Shown: positions 8,842 to 17,685, counted from the stretch's first letter. The stretch is DNA of 64,000 bases from Planctomyces sp. SH-PL14 (GCF_001610835.1 NZ_CP011270.1:8369256-8433255); one strand, 5' to 3'. Made by a program: numbers and translations. The notes: a model not told the origin generated them from the letters alone.

Positions 8842-9465
8842 ATGGCTGATGCGATGTGGACAGACGTGGTGGCGACTCTCCGTGACAATGGTGTCCCGTT
8901 CGAGGCCGGACTGACGAACGAGGAGGTCGAGGTCGCCGAGGAGCGGTACAGGTTCCAGTTTCCACCAGACCTGCGGGCGTTCCTTCAGGCCGGATTGCCC
9001 AGCGCGAGAGATTTCCCTGACTGGCGCAAATGTGATGACGCCCTCCTGAGCGGTTGGCTGGACCTTCCCCGACGAGGCATCCTGTTCGACGTTGTGCACA
9101 ACAACTTCTGGTTGGACGAGTGGGGGCTCCGGCCGCCGTCGGCGGAAGACGCTCAGCGGGTGGCGAATGAGAAGGTTGTCACCGCGCCGCGGCTTATCCC
9201 GATCTTCAAACACCGGATGATGCCGTCGGAGCCGTGCCTGGCGGGCAACCCGGTGTTCTCCGTCCACCAGACCGACATCATTTACTACGGAGTAGACCTG
9301 CGGGACTACCTGATCCACGAGTTCCTGGTGCGGGAGGATGTCGGCATCTGGCCGATCCCGGAGGACGTCCGCCAAGTACCGTTCTGGGACCTCCGCCTTT
9401 TCATGAAGGTACGGTGGTCGCGTGGGCCATGCGTTTTCGACAATGGCGAGGGTGTACTCCCATAG
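8842..9465 (+). CDS. SUKH / SMI1-KNR4-like protein
   Basis: This 207-residue soluble protein has an N-terminal segment GLTNEEVEVAEERYRFQFP followed by DLRAFLQAGLP. That is the usual opening of the SMI1/KNR4 (SUKH) fold, where a helix is followed by FPxxLRxFLxxG. Later parts, including VFSVHQTDIIYYGVDLRDYL and ending near IWPIPED, fit the C-terminal half of the fold. Many SUKH proteins act as immunity proteins against secreted nuclease toxins, but others have different roles and no toxin gene is visible nearby. The upstream DNA is gene-poor and may be transferred. Family call moderate, immunity role inferred only. Confidence 0.65.
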   Translation: MADAMWTDVVATLRDNGVPFEAGLTNEEVEVAEERYRFQFPPDLRAFLQAGLPSARDFPDWRKCDDALLSGWLDLPRRGILFDVVHNNFWLDEWGLRPPSAEDAQRVANEKVVTAPRLIPIFKHRMMPSEPCLAGNPVFSVHQTDIIYYGVDLRDYLIHEFLVREDVGIWPIPEDVRQVPFWDLRLFMKVRWSRGPCVFDNGEGVLP

Positions 9466-9588
9466 ACAGCGAGGCTCACGCGAGGAGCGCGGAACTCAGT
9501 ATCATCTGCATGCCCCAGCCGGTGCGAATTCCTTCGCATTGCCGCCGCGGCCGAACTCGTCAGTTATTGATGTGGAAGGAGATATGAC

Positions 9589-10404
9589 ATGATTCCCTTC
9601 ATCGACCCGCACGTCCACATGGTTTCCCGGACGACCGACGACTACGAGCGGATGGTCCGCATGGGATGCGTGGCGGTGAGCGAGCCCGCATTCTGGGCCG
9701 GCTACGACCGCGGTTCCGCCGAGGGGTTCCGGGACTACTTCCAGCAGCTGACCGGCTTTGAGCAGAAGCGGGCTCACGCCTCGGGGATCCAGCACTTCAG
9801 CTGGCTCTGCATCAACGCCAAGGAAGCGGAGAACGTCTCGCTTGCGCGGGAAGTCATCTCCCTGATTCCCGAGTACATCGACCGGACGGGCGTTCTGGGG
9901 ATTGGCGAGATCGGGCTCAACAAGAATACCCGCAATGAGTCGACCGTCTTCCGGGAGCACTTGGATCTGGCGGTGCGGCTCAATGAGATGATCCTGATTC
10001 ACACGCCGCACCTGCAGGACAAATACAAGGGGACGCGGATGATCGTCGACATGCTTAAGGAGCGGACCGACCTTCCGCCGGAGCGGGTCTGCATTGATCA
10101 CGTGGAAGAGCACACGGTCCGGCTGGCGCGGGAGAACGGATTCTGGTGCGGGATGACGCTGTACCCGACGACGAAGTGCACGCCGGCCCGGGCGGCAGAC
10201 ATTATCGAGCGGTATGGCGATGATCGGATCATGGTGAATTCGGCCGGCGACTGGGGGCCATCGAATCCGCTGGCGGTTCCGGACTTCATTCAGGAGATGC
10301 GTCGCCGCGGTCATTCGGAGGCGAAGATCCGCAAGATCGTTTACGAGAACCCGCTGACGTTCTTCCGTCAGTGCCGCCGGTTCCGTTCGCCCGAGCGAGC
10401 TTAG
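9589..10404 (+). CDS. TatD-family metal-dependent hydrolase
   Basis: This is a TIM-barrel amidohydrolase of 271 residues. The first metal motif is D-P-H-V-H (residues 6-10), GIGEIGLNKNT carries the conserved Glu after strand 4, and ILIHTPH and CIDHVEEHT supply later His residues. The MVNSAGDWG segment holds the final Asp. The ribosome site AAGGAG is 6-7 nt before the ATG. It is more divergent than the housekeeping TatD DNase and recalls the TatD-like member of ebo clusters, although no other ebo gene is near. Substrate unknown. The left end of repeat copy 4 starts at its stop codon. Confidence 0.8.
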   Translation: MIPFIDPHVHMVSRTTDDYERMVRMGCVAVSEPAFWAGYDRGSAEGFRDYFQQLTGFEQKRAHASGIQHFSWLCINAKEAENVSLAREVISLIPEYIDRTGVLGIGEIGLNKNTRNESTVFREHLDLAVRLNEMILIHTPHLQDKYKGTRMIVDMLKERTDLPPERVCIDHVEEHTVRLARENGFWCGMTLYPTTKCTPARAADIIERYGDDRIMVNSAGDWGPSNPLAVPDFIQEMRRRGHSEAKIRKIVYENPLTFFRQCRRFRSPERA

Positions 10405-10731
10405 ACCGCGTCCGTGCCGGCACAGTGCCTTAGCTCAAACCCAACGTGCGACGGCAGCCTAGGGTCAAGGGGGTCTCACCCCCTTGCCGCCGGAGGCACT
10501 TCTGTGAGGAACCGTGGTAAGCAACGGACGTCCCCTTTGTGGTACCGGCGTTGAGGACTCCCTCACACCTCACAGCTGGCTTTGCAATCCCGGCGGGTTG
10601 GTGAGGGGGCATACGACACGGCGTCCGCGCTTAGACACGCCCTCCTTCAGATATCTCTCGACGAGAGGGCCTCCGGCGGGCAAAGGGGCGTTGCCCCTCT
10701 GCACTCCCCACCAGGGGGCCCCCTGGACCCA
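10404..10731 (+). repeat. 330-bp intergenic element, copy 4 (full length, forward)
   Basis: The left end overlaps or touches the TatD stop codon, and the right end lies about 135 bp before the hopene cyclase start. It has the left hairpin arms CAAGGGGGT/ACCCCCTTG and the right hairpin arms GCAAAGGGGC/GCCCCTCTGC (the B-type sequence). It ends in the palindrome CCAGGGGGCCCCCTGG. Confidence 0.9.
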
Positions 10732-10865
10732 GATGGGGGACACGCCTTGCCCCTGGCTTGCCGTCAATTTGATGTTCCCCCTAACATCCCACATCGGCCA
10801 GAGGGGTGCGCTGGCCAAACGATCCGTCGAGTTGTCTCCGCACCCGACAACACGGAACACCTGAA

Positions 10866-13010
10866 ATGAGTTCAGGACTCAATCGGTTGGGAAGCCACGC
10901 ACTCTTCTCCACTCCCGTCGAATCCGCTCCCCCGTCGGAGCACGCTGAAGAGATCCGGGACGCTCTCGACCGCACCGTCAACTGGATGTTCGATCGCCAG
11001 GCCGACGACGGCTACTGGTGCGGTGAGCTCGAAGGCGACACGATCCTCGAGTCCGAATACATCCTCCTGCTCGCCTTCCTCGGCCGCGGACAATCGGAAG
11101 TCGCTCTGAAAGCGGCGGAATACATCCGCCGGCAGCAGCTTCCTTGCGGTGGCTGGGCCATGTACCCCGGCGGCCCGCTCGAGATCAGCGGCTCCGTCAA
11201 GGCGTACTGGGCCCTCAAGATCACCGGACACGATCCCCAGGCCGATTACATGGTCCGGGCCCGCGAAGCGATCCGCGCGGCCGGCGGAGCCGAGAAGGTC
11301 AACAGCTTCACCCGCTACTACTTCGCCCTGCTCGGCATCATCGCCTACCGGCAGTGTCCCGCGGTTCCCCCCGAGGTGATCCTCCTCCCCAAGTGGGCCC
11401 CGTTCAATATCTATGAGATGTCCTCCTGGTCGCGGACCATTCTCATCCCGCTCAGCCTCCTGTGGGCCTACCAGCCCGCCGCATCGCTGCCGGAATCGCA
11501 GCAGATCCGCGAACTGTTCCTGACATCGCCGGAACAGCTTCCGGTCACGATGCCCCCGTCGGACCAGCTCGACGCGCTGAAGCGGCCCTCCCGCATCAAC
11601 TGGCACGCTGTCTTCGCGGCTGTCGACCGAGGCTGGAAGGCGATGGAAGGGATGCACGTCAAGCCGCTCCGTCGCCGGGCCATCGCGAAGGCGTCGCGGT
11701 GGATGCTGGACCGTTTTGGCCAGAGCGACGGCCTCGGCGCGATCTTCCCGCCGATCATCTGGAGCATTGTCGCCCTCAAGTGCCTCGGCTACGCGGATGA
11801 CGCCCCGGAGGTCCAGGCTGCCCACCGCGAGCTCGAGAAGCTGACGATTCACGAAGAAGAGACGGCTCGTCTGGAGCCGTGCCGGTCTCCGGTGTGGGAC
11901 ACGTGCATCAGCGTCATCGCCCTTCGCGAAGCGTGCGTTCCGGCCGATGACCCGCGGATCCGCCGCGCGGTGGACTGGCTCCTGTCGAAGGAAGTCCGCA
12001 GCAAGGGGGACTGGTCGGTCAAGATGCCCGACGTCGAGCCCGGAGGGTGGTACTTCGAGTTCAACAACGAGTTCTATCCCGACATCGACGACACCATCAT
12101 GGTCACGATGGCGCTCGCCCGCTGCCTGCCGGGGGACCTGTACTCGACGTGGCAGGCCCAGTTCGTCCCGACCACGAAGGTCGGAACACCCGACGGATTC
12201 TCGACCATTGTCTGCGGCAAGACCGCCCGCGGCGCGCGGGCCTGCTCGGACCTCGAGCGGATGCGGCCGATGATCGCCGCCATGACCCGCGCGGTGAAGT
12301 GGATCGAAGGGATGCAGTGCCGCGATGGCGGCTGGGCGGCGTTCGACCGGGACAACGATCGAGAACTCCTGACCCGCGTCCCGTTCGCCGACCATAACGC
12401 GATGATCGACCCGCCGACCGCCGACATCACGGCCCGGGTCCTGGAGATGTATGGCCGGCTCGGCTTCTCGCTCGAATCGCCGCACCTCGCACGGGCTCTC
12501 GAATTCGTGTGGAGCGAGCAGGAAAAGGATTTCGCGTGGTACGGCCGCTGGGGGGTGAACTACCTCTACGGCACCTGGCAGTGCCTCGTCGGCCTTCACG
12601 AGATCGGCGTTCCCGAGAGCGACTCCCGGATCCGCGCTGCGGCGGACTGGCTCAAGGCGAAGCAGCAGGCCAACGGCGGCTGGGGGGAGACCGCCCGCAG
12701 CTACGACGAGCCGCACCTCCGCGGGGAAGGGCCGACGACCGCTTCCCAGACCGCCTGGGCCCTGATGGGCCTGATGGCGGCGGGTGAAGTGGAGTCCGAC
12801 GCGATTCGGCGCGGCGTCCGCTACCTCCTGAACGCCCAGGAAGAAGACGGCGGCTGGAATGAGCCCGAGTTCACTGGAACCGGCTTCCCGCGCGTTTTCT
12901 ATCTCCGCTATCACCTCTACCGGATCTACTTCCCGCTCATGGCGCTGGGCCGATACGCCCGCCTCACGGGAATCCTCACGGAAGGCCAGATCGCCCGCGC
13001 GATCGCCTGA
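10866..13010 (+). CDS. shc: Squalene-hopene cyclase
   Basis: The enzyme cyclises squalene to hopene or hopanol, the first committed step of hopanoid synthesis, on the membrane surface. From the ATG at 10866 it has 714 residues, within the family range. The catalytic acid motif D-x-D-D is seen as DIDDT at residues 406-410. Several QW repeats are visible: CRDGGWAAFDRDN, KQQANGGWGE and QEEDGGWNEPEF. The C-terminal signature GTGFPRVFYLRYHLYRIYFP is characteristic of hopene cyclases. A prenyl synthase that could supply squalene is 2 kb downstream on the same strand. Codons upstream of 10866 are open but lack a ribosome site, so a slightly longer N-terminus is possible. Confidence 0.96.
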   Translation: MSSGLNRLGSHALFSTPVESAPPSEHAEEIRDALDRTVNWMFDRQADDGYWCGELEGDTILESEYILLLAFLGRGQSEVALKAAEYIRRQQLPCGGWAMYPGGPLEISGSVKAYWALKITGHDPQADYMVRAREAIRAAGGAEKVNSFTRYYFALLGIIAYRQCPAVPPEVILLPKWAPFNIYEMSSWSRTILIPLSLLWAYQPAASLPESQQIRELFLTSPEQLPVTMPPSDQLDALKRPSRINWHAVFAAVDRGWKAMEGMHVKPLRRRAIAKASRWMLDRFGQSDGLGAIFPPIIWSIVALKCLGYADDAPEVQAAHRELEKLTIHEEETARLEPCRSPVWDTCISVIALREACVPADDPRIRRAVDWLLSKEVRSKGDWSVKMPDVEPGGWYFEFNNEFYPDIDDTIMVTMALARCLPGDLYSTWQAQFVPTTKVGTPDGFSTIVCGKTARGARACSDLERMRPMIAAMTRAVKWIEGMQCRDGGWAAFDRDNDRELLTRVPFADHNAMIDPPTADITARVLEMYGRLGFSLESPHLARALEFVWSEQEKDFAWYGRWGVNYLYGTWQCLVGLHEIGVPESDSRIRAAADWLKAKQQANGGWGETARSYDEPHLRGEGPTTASQTAWALMGLMAAGEVESDAIRRGVRYLLNAQEEDGGWNEPEFTGTGFPRVFYLRYHLYRIYFPLMALGRYARLTGILTEGQIARAIA

Positions 13011-13036
13011 ACGTCTATCGCCAAGGGATCACCACG

Positions 13037-13780
13037 ATGTCCGCCCCAGTCGCCATCATCCTGGCCGCCGGCAAGAGCAAACGCATGATGTCGGAGACCC
13101 CCAAGGTCCTGCATCAGGCGTGCGGCAAAACGCTCGTCGACCATGTTTTGGACGCGGCCCGGGAAGCCGGCGCGAAGCGAGCGGTGATTGTCGTCGGACA
13201 TAAGGCCGAGGTCGTCGAGGCGGCGTTGCGGCATCATCCGGACGTCGAGTTCGCGCTCCAGGCCGAACAGAAGGGGACGGGCCACGCCGTCATGATGGCC
13301 CGCGAGCAGCTCAAGGATCACCACGGTCCGGTCCTCGTTCTGACCGGCGATACGCCGCTGCTCCGCGGCCGGTCCCTGGCGGGGTTGCTTGATGACCTGC
13401 GGACGAACAAAGCGGCCTGCGTTGTCGGGACGGCCAAGACGGAGAACAACTTCGGGCTCGGCCGGATCGTCCGCGACACCGACGGGAACTTCCTGCGGAT
13501 CGTCGAGCAGCGGGACGCTTCGCCCGAGGAGCAGGCGATCACCGAGATCAATACCGGCTGCTTCGCCTACGACTGCGACGCACTGTTCGGAGCGCTCGAT
13601 GAGATCCGCCCGAACAACAGCCAGGGGGAGCTGTACCTGACCGACTGCGCGGAAATCCTCCGCCGCAAGGGGCACACCGTGCTCGCTTCCAACCGCCTCG
13701 ACATTACCGAGGCTCTCGGCGTGAACACGCAGGAGCAATTGGCCGAGGTCGAGGGAGTCATGAAGTCCCGCTCGGCCTGA
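13037..13780 (+). CDS. GlmU-N-like UDP-sugar pyrophosphorylase (nucleotidyltransferase only)
   Basis: This 247-residue protein matches only the N-terminal uridylyltransferase half of GlmU. It has the signature LAAGKSKRMMSETPKVLH (residues 9-26), the uracil-binding EQKGTGHAV, the metal-binding LTGDTPLL and INTGCFAYD. GlmU makes UDP-GlcNAc from GlcNAc-1-P and UTP. The left-handed beta-helix acetyltransferase half is missing, so acetylation must be done elsewhere or the substrate is a different sugar phosphate. The gene lies 26 bp after shc and may be cotranscribed with it. The last residues look complete and the end does not look like a frameshift. Confidence 0.88.
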   Translation: MSAPVAIILAAGKSKRMMSETPKVLHQACGKTLVDHVLDAAREAGAKRAVIVVGHKAEVVEAALRHHPDVEFALQAEQKGTGHAVMMAREQLKDHHGPVLVLTGDTPLLRGRSLAGLLDDLRTNKAACVVGTAKTENNFGLGRIVRDTDGNFLRIVEQRDASPEEQAITEINTGCFAYDCDALFGALDEIRPNNSQGELYLTDCAEILRRKGHTVLASNRLDITEALGVNTQEQLAEVEGVMKSRSA

Positions 13781-13905
13781 TCCGCGGCCCTGCGCGATAC
13801 CGCTGCGAAGCTGTGGCGGCGCCATCTTTGTGGCGGCCGATTGTGTTCGAGAGAAGCGGAATCGGTAGACTCCGGGGAATGGACCGTGGTTCCCGGAGAT
13901 TGCTG

Positions 13906-14709
13906 ATGCGTCGCGTGACCTCGCTGATGTGGCTGGCCCTTCTGCTCCTGGGCCTCGTCGTTTCCCCCTCTCTCCCGGCTCAGGAGACGCCGCCGGCGAA
14001 TGAAGGGAACGGACGCTATGAGGTGCGGGACATCCACGATCCGAACGGCATCGGGAAGTTCTACATGGGCCGGGAGATCGCCTATGTCATGGGGGCCCAG
14101 GCCATCGGCTGGCTGGAGCGTCCGGAGCGGGAGCGGGAAGAGCAGCTCAGGAAGCTCGTCAAAGCCCTCGATCTCAAGCCGGGAATGGTCGTCGCGGACG
14201 TCGGCGCCGGCTCGGGGGTCATCACGATGATGATGGCTCCCAAAGTCGAGCCGGAGGGAAAAGTCCTGGCGCTCGACATCCAGCAGCCGATGCTCGATGC
14301 CCTGGCGGTGAAGTGCAAGCGGGCACGGGTCGACAACGTGGAGCTGATCCTGACGACCAATCGCTCGGTCAAGCTGAAGCCCGAGACCGTCGATCTCGCG
14401 ATCATGGTCGACGTCTACCACGAGCTTGAGTTCCCCTACGAGATGCTGCGGGAGCTGAGCGCCGCCATCAAGCCGGGGGGCCGGATCGCCTTCATCGAGT
14501 TCCGCAAGGAGGACCCGCGAGTCCTGATCAAGGAAGTCCACAAGATGTCCGAAGAGCAGGTCAGGAAGGAGGCCCTGCTGCCGGAGATGAATCTGAAATT
14601 CCTTAAGAACGATGATCGTCTTCCCCAGCAGCATCTCCTGTTCTTCGAGAAGGTCCGGCCGGGAGAGAAGGCCGCCGCGCCGGCCCCGTCGACCGATCCC
14701 AAACCTTGA
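13906..14709 (+). CDS. Exported class I SAM-dependent methyltransferase-like protein
   Basis: The ATG at 13906 has GGAG 7 nt upstream and gives 267 residues. The N-terminus MRRVTSLMWLALLLLGLVV, followed by SPSLPAQ, is a clear signal peptide. The rest is a Rossmann methyltransferase: motif I VVADVGAGSGVITMMMA, motif II VLALDIQQPMLDAL, a post-II D/E region with MVDVYHELEFP, and KPGGRIAFIEF. The fold resembles ubiquinone/cobalamin-type small-molecule methyltransferases. S-adenosylmethionine is normally cytoplasmic, so an exported enzyme is puzzling, although similar signal-bearing proteins are annotated in planctomycetes. An upstream ATG at 13879 would add nine residues. Substrate unknown. Confidence 0.8.
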   Translation: MRRVTSLMWLALLLLGLVVSPSLPAQETPPANEGNGRYEVRDIHDPNGIGKFYMGREIAYVMGAQAIGWLERPEREREEQLRKLVKALDLKPGMVVADVGAGSGVITMMMAPKVEPEGKVLALDIQQPMLDALAVKCKRARVDNVELILTTNRSVKLKPETVDLAIMVDVYHELEFPYEMLRELSAAIKPGGRIAFIEFRKEDPRVLIKEVHKMSEEQVRKEALLPEMNLKFLKNDDRLPQQHLLFFEKVRPGEKAAAPAPSTDPKP

Positions 14710-14790
14710 TTGCACGACGCCGGTGCGGGGGATATGCTCGCGCCCATCTTTTCCCCTGATTTTCAGTCGATTCTCTTGCCGGAGGGCCTG

Positions 14791-15006
14791 ATGGCCGATC
14801 CCGCTCCGTCCGCGCAGCAGGCCGATATCCAGCGCCGCTACCGCGAGTTCCTCGACCTGCTCCCGCTCACGCTGAGCCTCGCCGGCCTTCCGCCCAGCGA
14901 GAAGGGGGCGTACTTCACCGAGGAGCAGATCGAGACGCGGCTCTTCGCCGTGCGGCACGCCTGGAAAGCCTCCCGCGCCTTCGTCCGCGAGATCGTCACC
15001 AAGTAG
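14791..15006 (+). CDS. Small conserved-looking hypothetical protein (71 aa)
   Basis: The ATG at 14791 follows GGAGGGC at a good distance. The 71-residue product is soluble and helical, with YREFLDLLPLTLSLAGLP and YFTEEQIETRLFAVRHAWK as its main blocks. It is between the methyltransferase-like gene and the prenyl synthase on the same strand, so it may share their transcript. I do not recognise a family with a known role. Confidence 0.65.
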   Translation: MADPAPSAQQADIQRRYREFLDLLPLTLSLAGLPPSEKGAYFTEEQIETRLFAVRHAWKASRAFVREIVTK

Positions 15007-15080
15007 CTTTTCTTGGGCGCGGGGCAGGACCGTCCCGCGTATTGTCCTCCGCGCCGGAGGACGGATCGGAAAGGTGCCTC

Positions 15081-15938
15081 ATGGCGGTGACCCTTGCCGA
15101 ATCGTACGGGCATTGTCGTCGCGTCGCGCGCAAGACGGGCAAGAACTTCTATTACTCCTTTCTGACCCTCCCCCGGCCGCTCGCCGATGACATGTGCGTC
15201 CTGTATGCCTTCCTGCGGCATACGGACGATCTGGGGGATGATCCCGCCGTTCCGCTCCCGGAGCGGCGGCGGAGCCTGGATGCGTGGCGGGCAGAGGTGG
15301 CCGACGCTCTCGCGGGCCGGCCGACGCAGCATCCCGTCTTTCCCGCGCTGCGGGAGATTGTCGCCCGGCATGGCCTGACGCCGCGGCATCTGGAAGACGT
15401 GATCGACGGCGTCGAGTCGGACCTCGTTGCTCATACGTTTCAGACCTTTGTTGACCTGGAGAAGTACACCTATCAGGTCGCCGGCGCCGTGGGACTCTGC
15501 TGTATCCAGATCTGGGGATACACGTCGCCGGACGCTCTCTTGCGGGCTGTCGACTGCGGGACCGCGTTTCAGCTCACGAACATTCTTCGCGACCTGCAGG
15601 AGGATGCTCTGGCTGGCCGGATCTATCTGCCGACGGACGACCTGGCCCGATTCGGCTATTCCGCCGATGATCTGAGAGCTGGTGTTCGGGATGAGCGGTT
15701 CCGGCGGCTGATGCGGTTTGAGACGGAGCGGGCGCGGCACTTCTACGCGAAGGCGGACGAGCTGATCCCGATGCTCAGCCGCGAGGGGCGGCGGATCCTG
15801 GGGGCGATGATCCGTATCTATCGCGGTCTGCTTGACGAGATTGAGCGTCGCGACTTCGATGTCTTCAGCCGCCGCGTGTCGCTTTCGCGGTTCCACAAGC
15901 TTCGTATCGCGATTTCGAGTTGCCTCTCCCGCGACTGA
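15081..15938 (+). CDS. Squalene/phytoene synthase family protein (HpnD-like)
   Basis: This enzyme condenses two isoprenyl diphosphates head-to-head (presqualene diphosphate or phytoene type). From the ATG at 15081 it has 285 residues. The two Asp-rich metal motifs are DDLGDD (49-54) and DLQED (171-175). They sit in the contexts YAFLRHTDDLGDD and QLTNILRDLQEDALAGRIYL, both close to HpnD and bacterial phytoene synthases. Its position 2 kb downstream of squalene-hopene cyclase makes a role in supplying squalene for hopanoids likely, but HpnC and HpnE partners are not in the window. A carotenoid role remains possible. Its stop codon faces the right end of repeat copy 5. Confidence 0.88.
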   Translation: MAVTLAESYGHCRRVARKTGKNFYYSFLTLPRPLADDMCVLYAFLRHTDDLGDDPAVPLPERRRSLDAWRAEVADALAGRPTQHPVFPALREIVARHGLTPRHLEDVIDGVESDLVAHTFQTFVDLEKYTYQVAGAVGLCCIQIWGYTSPDALLRAVDCGTAFQLTNILRDLQEDALAGRIYLPTDDLARFGYSADDLRAGVRDERFRRLMRFETERARHFYAKADELIPMLSREGRRILGAMIRIYRGLLDEIERRDFDVFSRRVSLSRFHKLRIAISSCLSRD

Positions 15939-15975
15939 GTTTCGAAGGTCTTGCTCCCACATCGGCGGCCCAAGA

Positions 15976-16316
15976 ACCGGGGTCCAGGGGTTGGCCCCTG
16001 GTGGGGAGTGCAGAGGGGCAACGCCCCTTTGCCCGCCGGAGGCCTGGCCCGTCGAGGACTATGGCAAGAAGTACGCGCCCAATCGCGGACAACGTGTCGC
16101 ATGCCCCCTCACCAACCCGCAGGGATTGCAAAGCCAGCGTTATTGGGTGAGGGAGTCCTCAACGCTGGTACCACAAAGCGGTCGCCCGTTGTGTGCCATG
16201 GTTCCTCACCGAAGCGCCTCCGGCGGCAAGGGGTGACGCCCTTGACCCCAGGCTGCCGTGGCACGTTGGGTTTGAGCAAGCAAAGCTGTGCCGGCAAAAA
16301 CGCGGTTCGAGCCAAC
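15976..16316 (-). repeat. 330-bp intergenic element, copy 5 (full length, reverse)
   Basis: This full copy lies in the convergent gap between the prenyl synthase and the M24 peptidase, with its left end facing the peptidase stop. Read in element orientation it begins GTTGGCTCGAACCGCG, as copy 3 does. It has the B-type right hairpin GCAAAGGGGC/GCCCCTCTGC and ends in CCAGGGGCCAACCCCTGG. Confidence 0.9.
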
Positions 16317-16371
16317 GGGGCAGCCATGCCACCCCCCGCGCACAACACACTCTGTGGCTCCACAGTCTGAA

Positions 16372-17562
16372 TCAGGACCTCAGCAGCGGACAGATCTCCG
16401 TCTGCGGCGTCCCGCCCGTCACATGAACCTTCCGGCTGCCGTCAATGTACACGTTGACCTCGCTCCGGAAGCCGCAGTCGTCGTAGTACAGGCCAGGCTC
16501 GATCGAGAAACAGGTCCGCGGAAGCAGCAGGCGGTCCTCGCGGGTCTCCAGGTTGTCGATGTTCGCACTGTTCCCGTGAACCTCCTGCCCGATCCCGTGC
16601 CCCGTCCGGTGGACAAAGTGCTCCGCCACACCGTGCTTCTCCATCACGCCGCGGCACGCGTCGTCCACCTCCCAGCCCCGCACGTCCCGCTCCTCCGCAA
16701 AGGCGCTCTGGACATAGCCGATCGCGGCGTCACGGGCCTGCGTCACGATTGAGAAGAGCTTGGCGTAACGCTCCGGGACCTCCGCGCCGGCGTACGCCAT
16801 GCGGGTCAGGTCACTGTAGACCGAGCGGGGCTGGTCCAGCTTGGCCCACAGGTCGATCAGGACCAGGTCCCCTTCGCGGATCGTCGTGTCGTCCCCGGTC
16901 CCCGTCTCGTAGTGCGGCATCCCGGCATGGGCGTTTCGGGCCACGATCGGCGGGGAGTAGGTCGTCATCGTGTGGTGGCGGAAGTGGTCCAGGATCACCT
17001 GCTGGACCTGCCGCTCCGTCACGCTCGCTTTGTTCCGCAGCCGGTCCGCGATGAAGCCCCACGCCTTGCCATAGGCGGAGTCGGTCACCTTCGCCGCCTC
17101 GAAGTGCATCCGCTCCTGCTCGGCGTCCCACACCGCTTCGAAGAGCTGGACGAGGTCCCCGGACGAGACGATCTCCGGCCCCAGAGAGCGGACAAGCTCC
17201 ACCGTACCGGCGTCGACGCGGGAGACGTAGGGGCTCGAGGCGAGGGGCGAATACTCCATCGCCACCCGCTTGGCCCCCTTCACGCAGGCGTCGATGGCGC
17301 GGTGCAGTTCCCCCCAGCGGAGGTAGACCGTCTTGTCGCCGGGCAGGAAGTCGAGGACCGAATCCTCGATCCGGTGGACGATCTTCCGCGGCTTCCCGTC
17401 GGCCGGGATCCAGTAGAGGAAACGGCGCGACGTATGGACGTTGTCCGAGAGGCGGAGGACCCGCCGCGCCAGGACGTTGCTCGCACGGAAGTCATACAGG
17501 AGCCATCCGTCGAAGCCGAACTGCCGAATGGCGGCCTGCACGGCCCGGAGATCCAGCATCAT
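16372..17562 (-). CDS. M24-family metallopeptidase (Xaa-Pro aminopeptidase-like)
   Basis: The ATG at 17562 is chosen for its GGGAGGGC ribosome site directly upstream, and gives 396 residues. The N-terminal creatinase-like domain starts LRAVQAAIRQFGFDGWLLYD. The C-terminal pita-bread catalytic domain shows metal ligands in VLIDLWAKLDQ, YSDLTRMAYAG, HRTGHGIG and SIEPGLYYDD, with a last Glu in RSEVNVYI. Such enzymes remove the N-terminal residue before proline, or act on other dipeptides. There is no signal peptide. The reading frame is open upstream of 17562, but that part overlaps the terminator of the Hsp70 gene and is unlikely to be translated. Confidence 0.9.
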   Translation of the reverse strand: MMLDLRAVQAAIRQFGFDGWLLYDFRASNVLARRVLRLSDNVHTSRRFLYWIPADGKPRKIVHRIEDSVLDFLPGDKTVYLRWGELHRAIDACVKGAKRVAMEYSPLASSPYVSRVDAGTVELVRSLGPEIVSSGDLVQLFEAVWDAEQERMHFEAAKVTDSAYGKAWGFIADRLRNKASVTERQVQQVILDHFRHHTMTTYSPPIVARNAHAGMPHYETGTGDDTTIREGDLVLIDLWAKLDQPRSVYSDLTRMAYAGAEVPERYAKLFSIVTQARDAAIGYVQSAFAEERDVRGWEVDDACRGVMEKHGVAEHFVHRTGHGIGQEVHGNSANIDNLETREDRLLLPRTCFSIEPGLYYDDCGFRSEVNVYIDGSRKVHVTGGTPQTEICPLLRS

Positions 17563-17651
17563 GCCCTCCCGACTGGAGAACGAATCGTGGCGACCGCCAT
17601 CGTGGACGACATTCCCGATTCCCTCAAGCCTCAATCGGCCGGGCGGGAAAC

Positions 17652-17685
17652 AAAAAGGCCCCCGGAGGATGTCCGGAGGCCTTTT
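17652..17685 (-). terminator. Intrinsic terminator of the Hsp70-like gene
   Basis: A 14-bp stem with one mismatch, AAAAGGCCCCCGGA/TCCGGAGGCCTTTT, encloses a five-base loop. On the minus strand it ends in a short T run. It lies 26 nt after the Hsp70 stop codon. Confidence 0.85.

Noticed and set aside
9589-10404. An ebo-type biosynthetic cluster around the TatD-like gene
   Set aside because: Only this one gene resembles an ebo member. No prenyltransferase, dehydroquinate-synthase-like or other ebo gene is adjacent.
10872-12914. A 680-codon minus-strand frame under squalene-hopene cyclase
   Set aside because: It lies fully inside the cyclase gene, whose motifs are unmistakable, and has no domain of its own.
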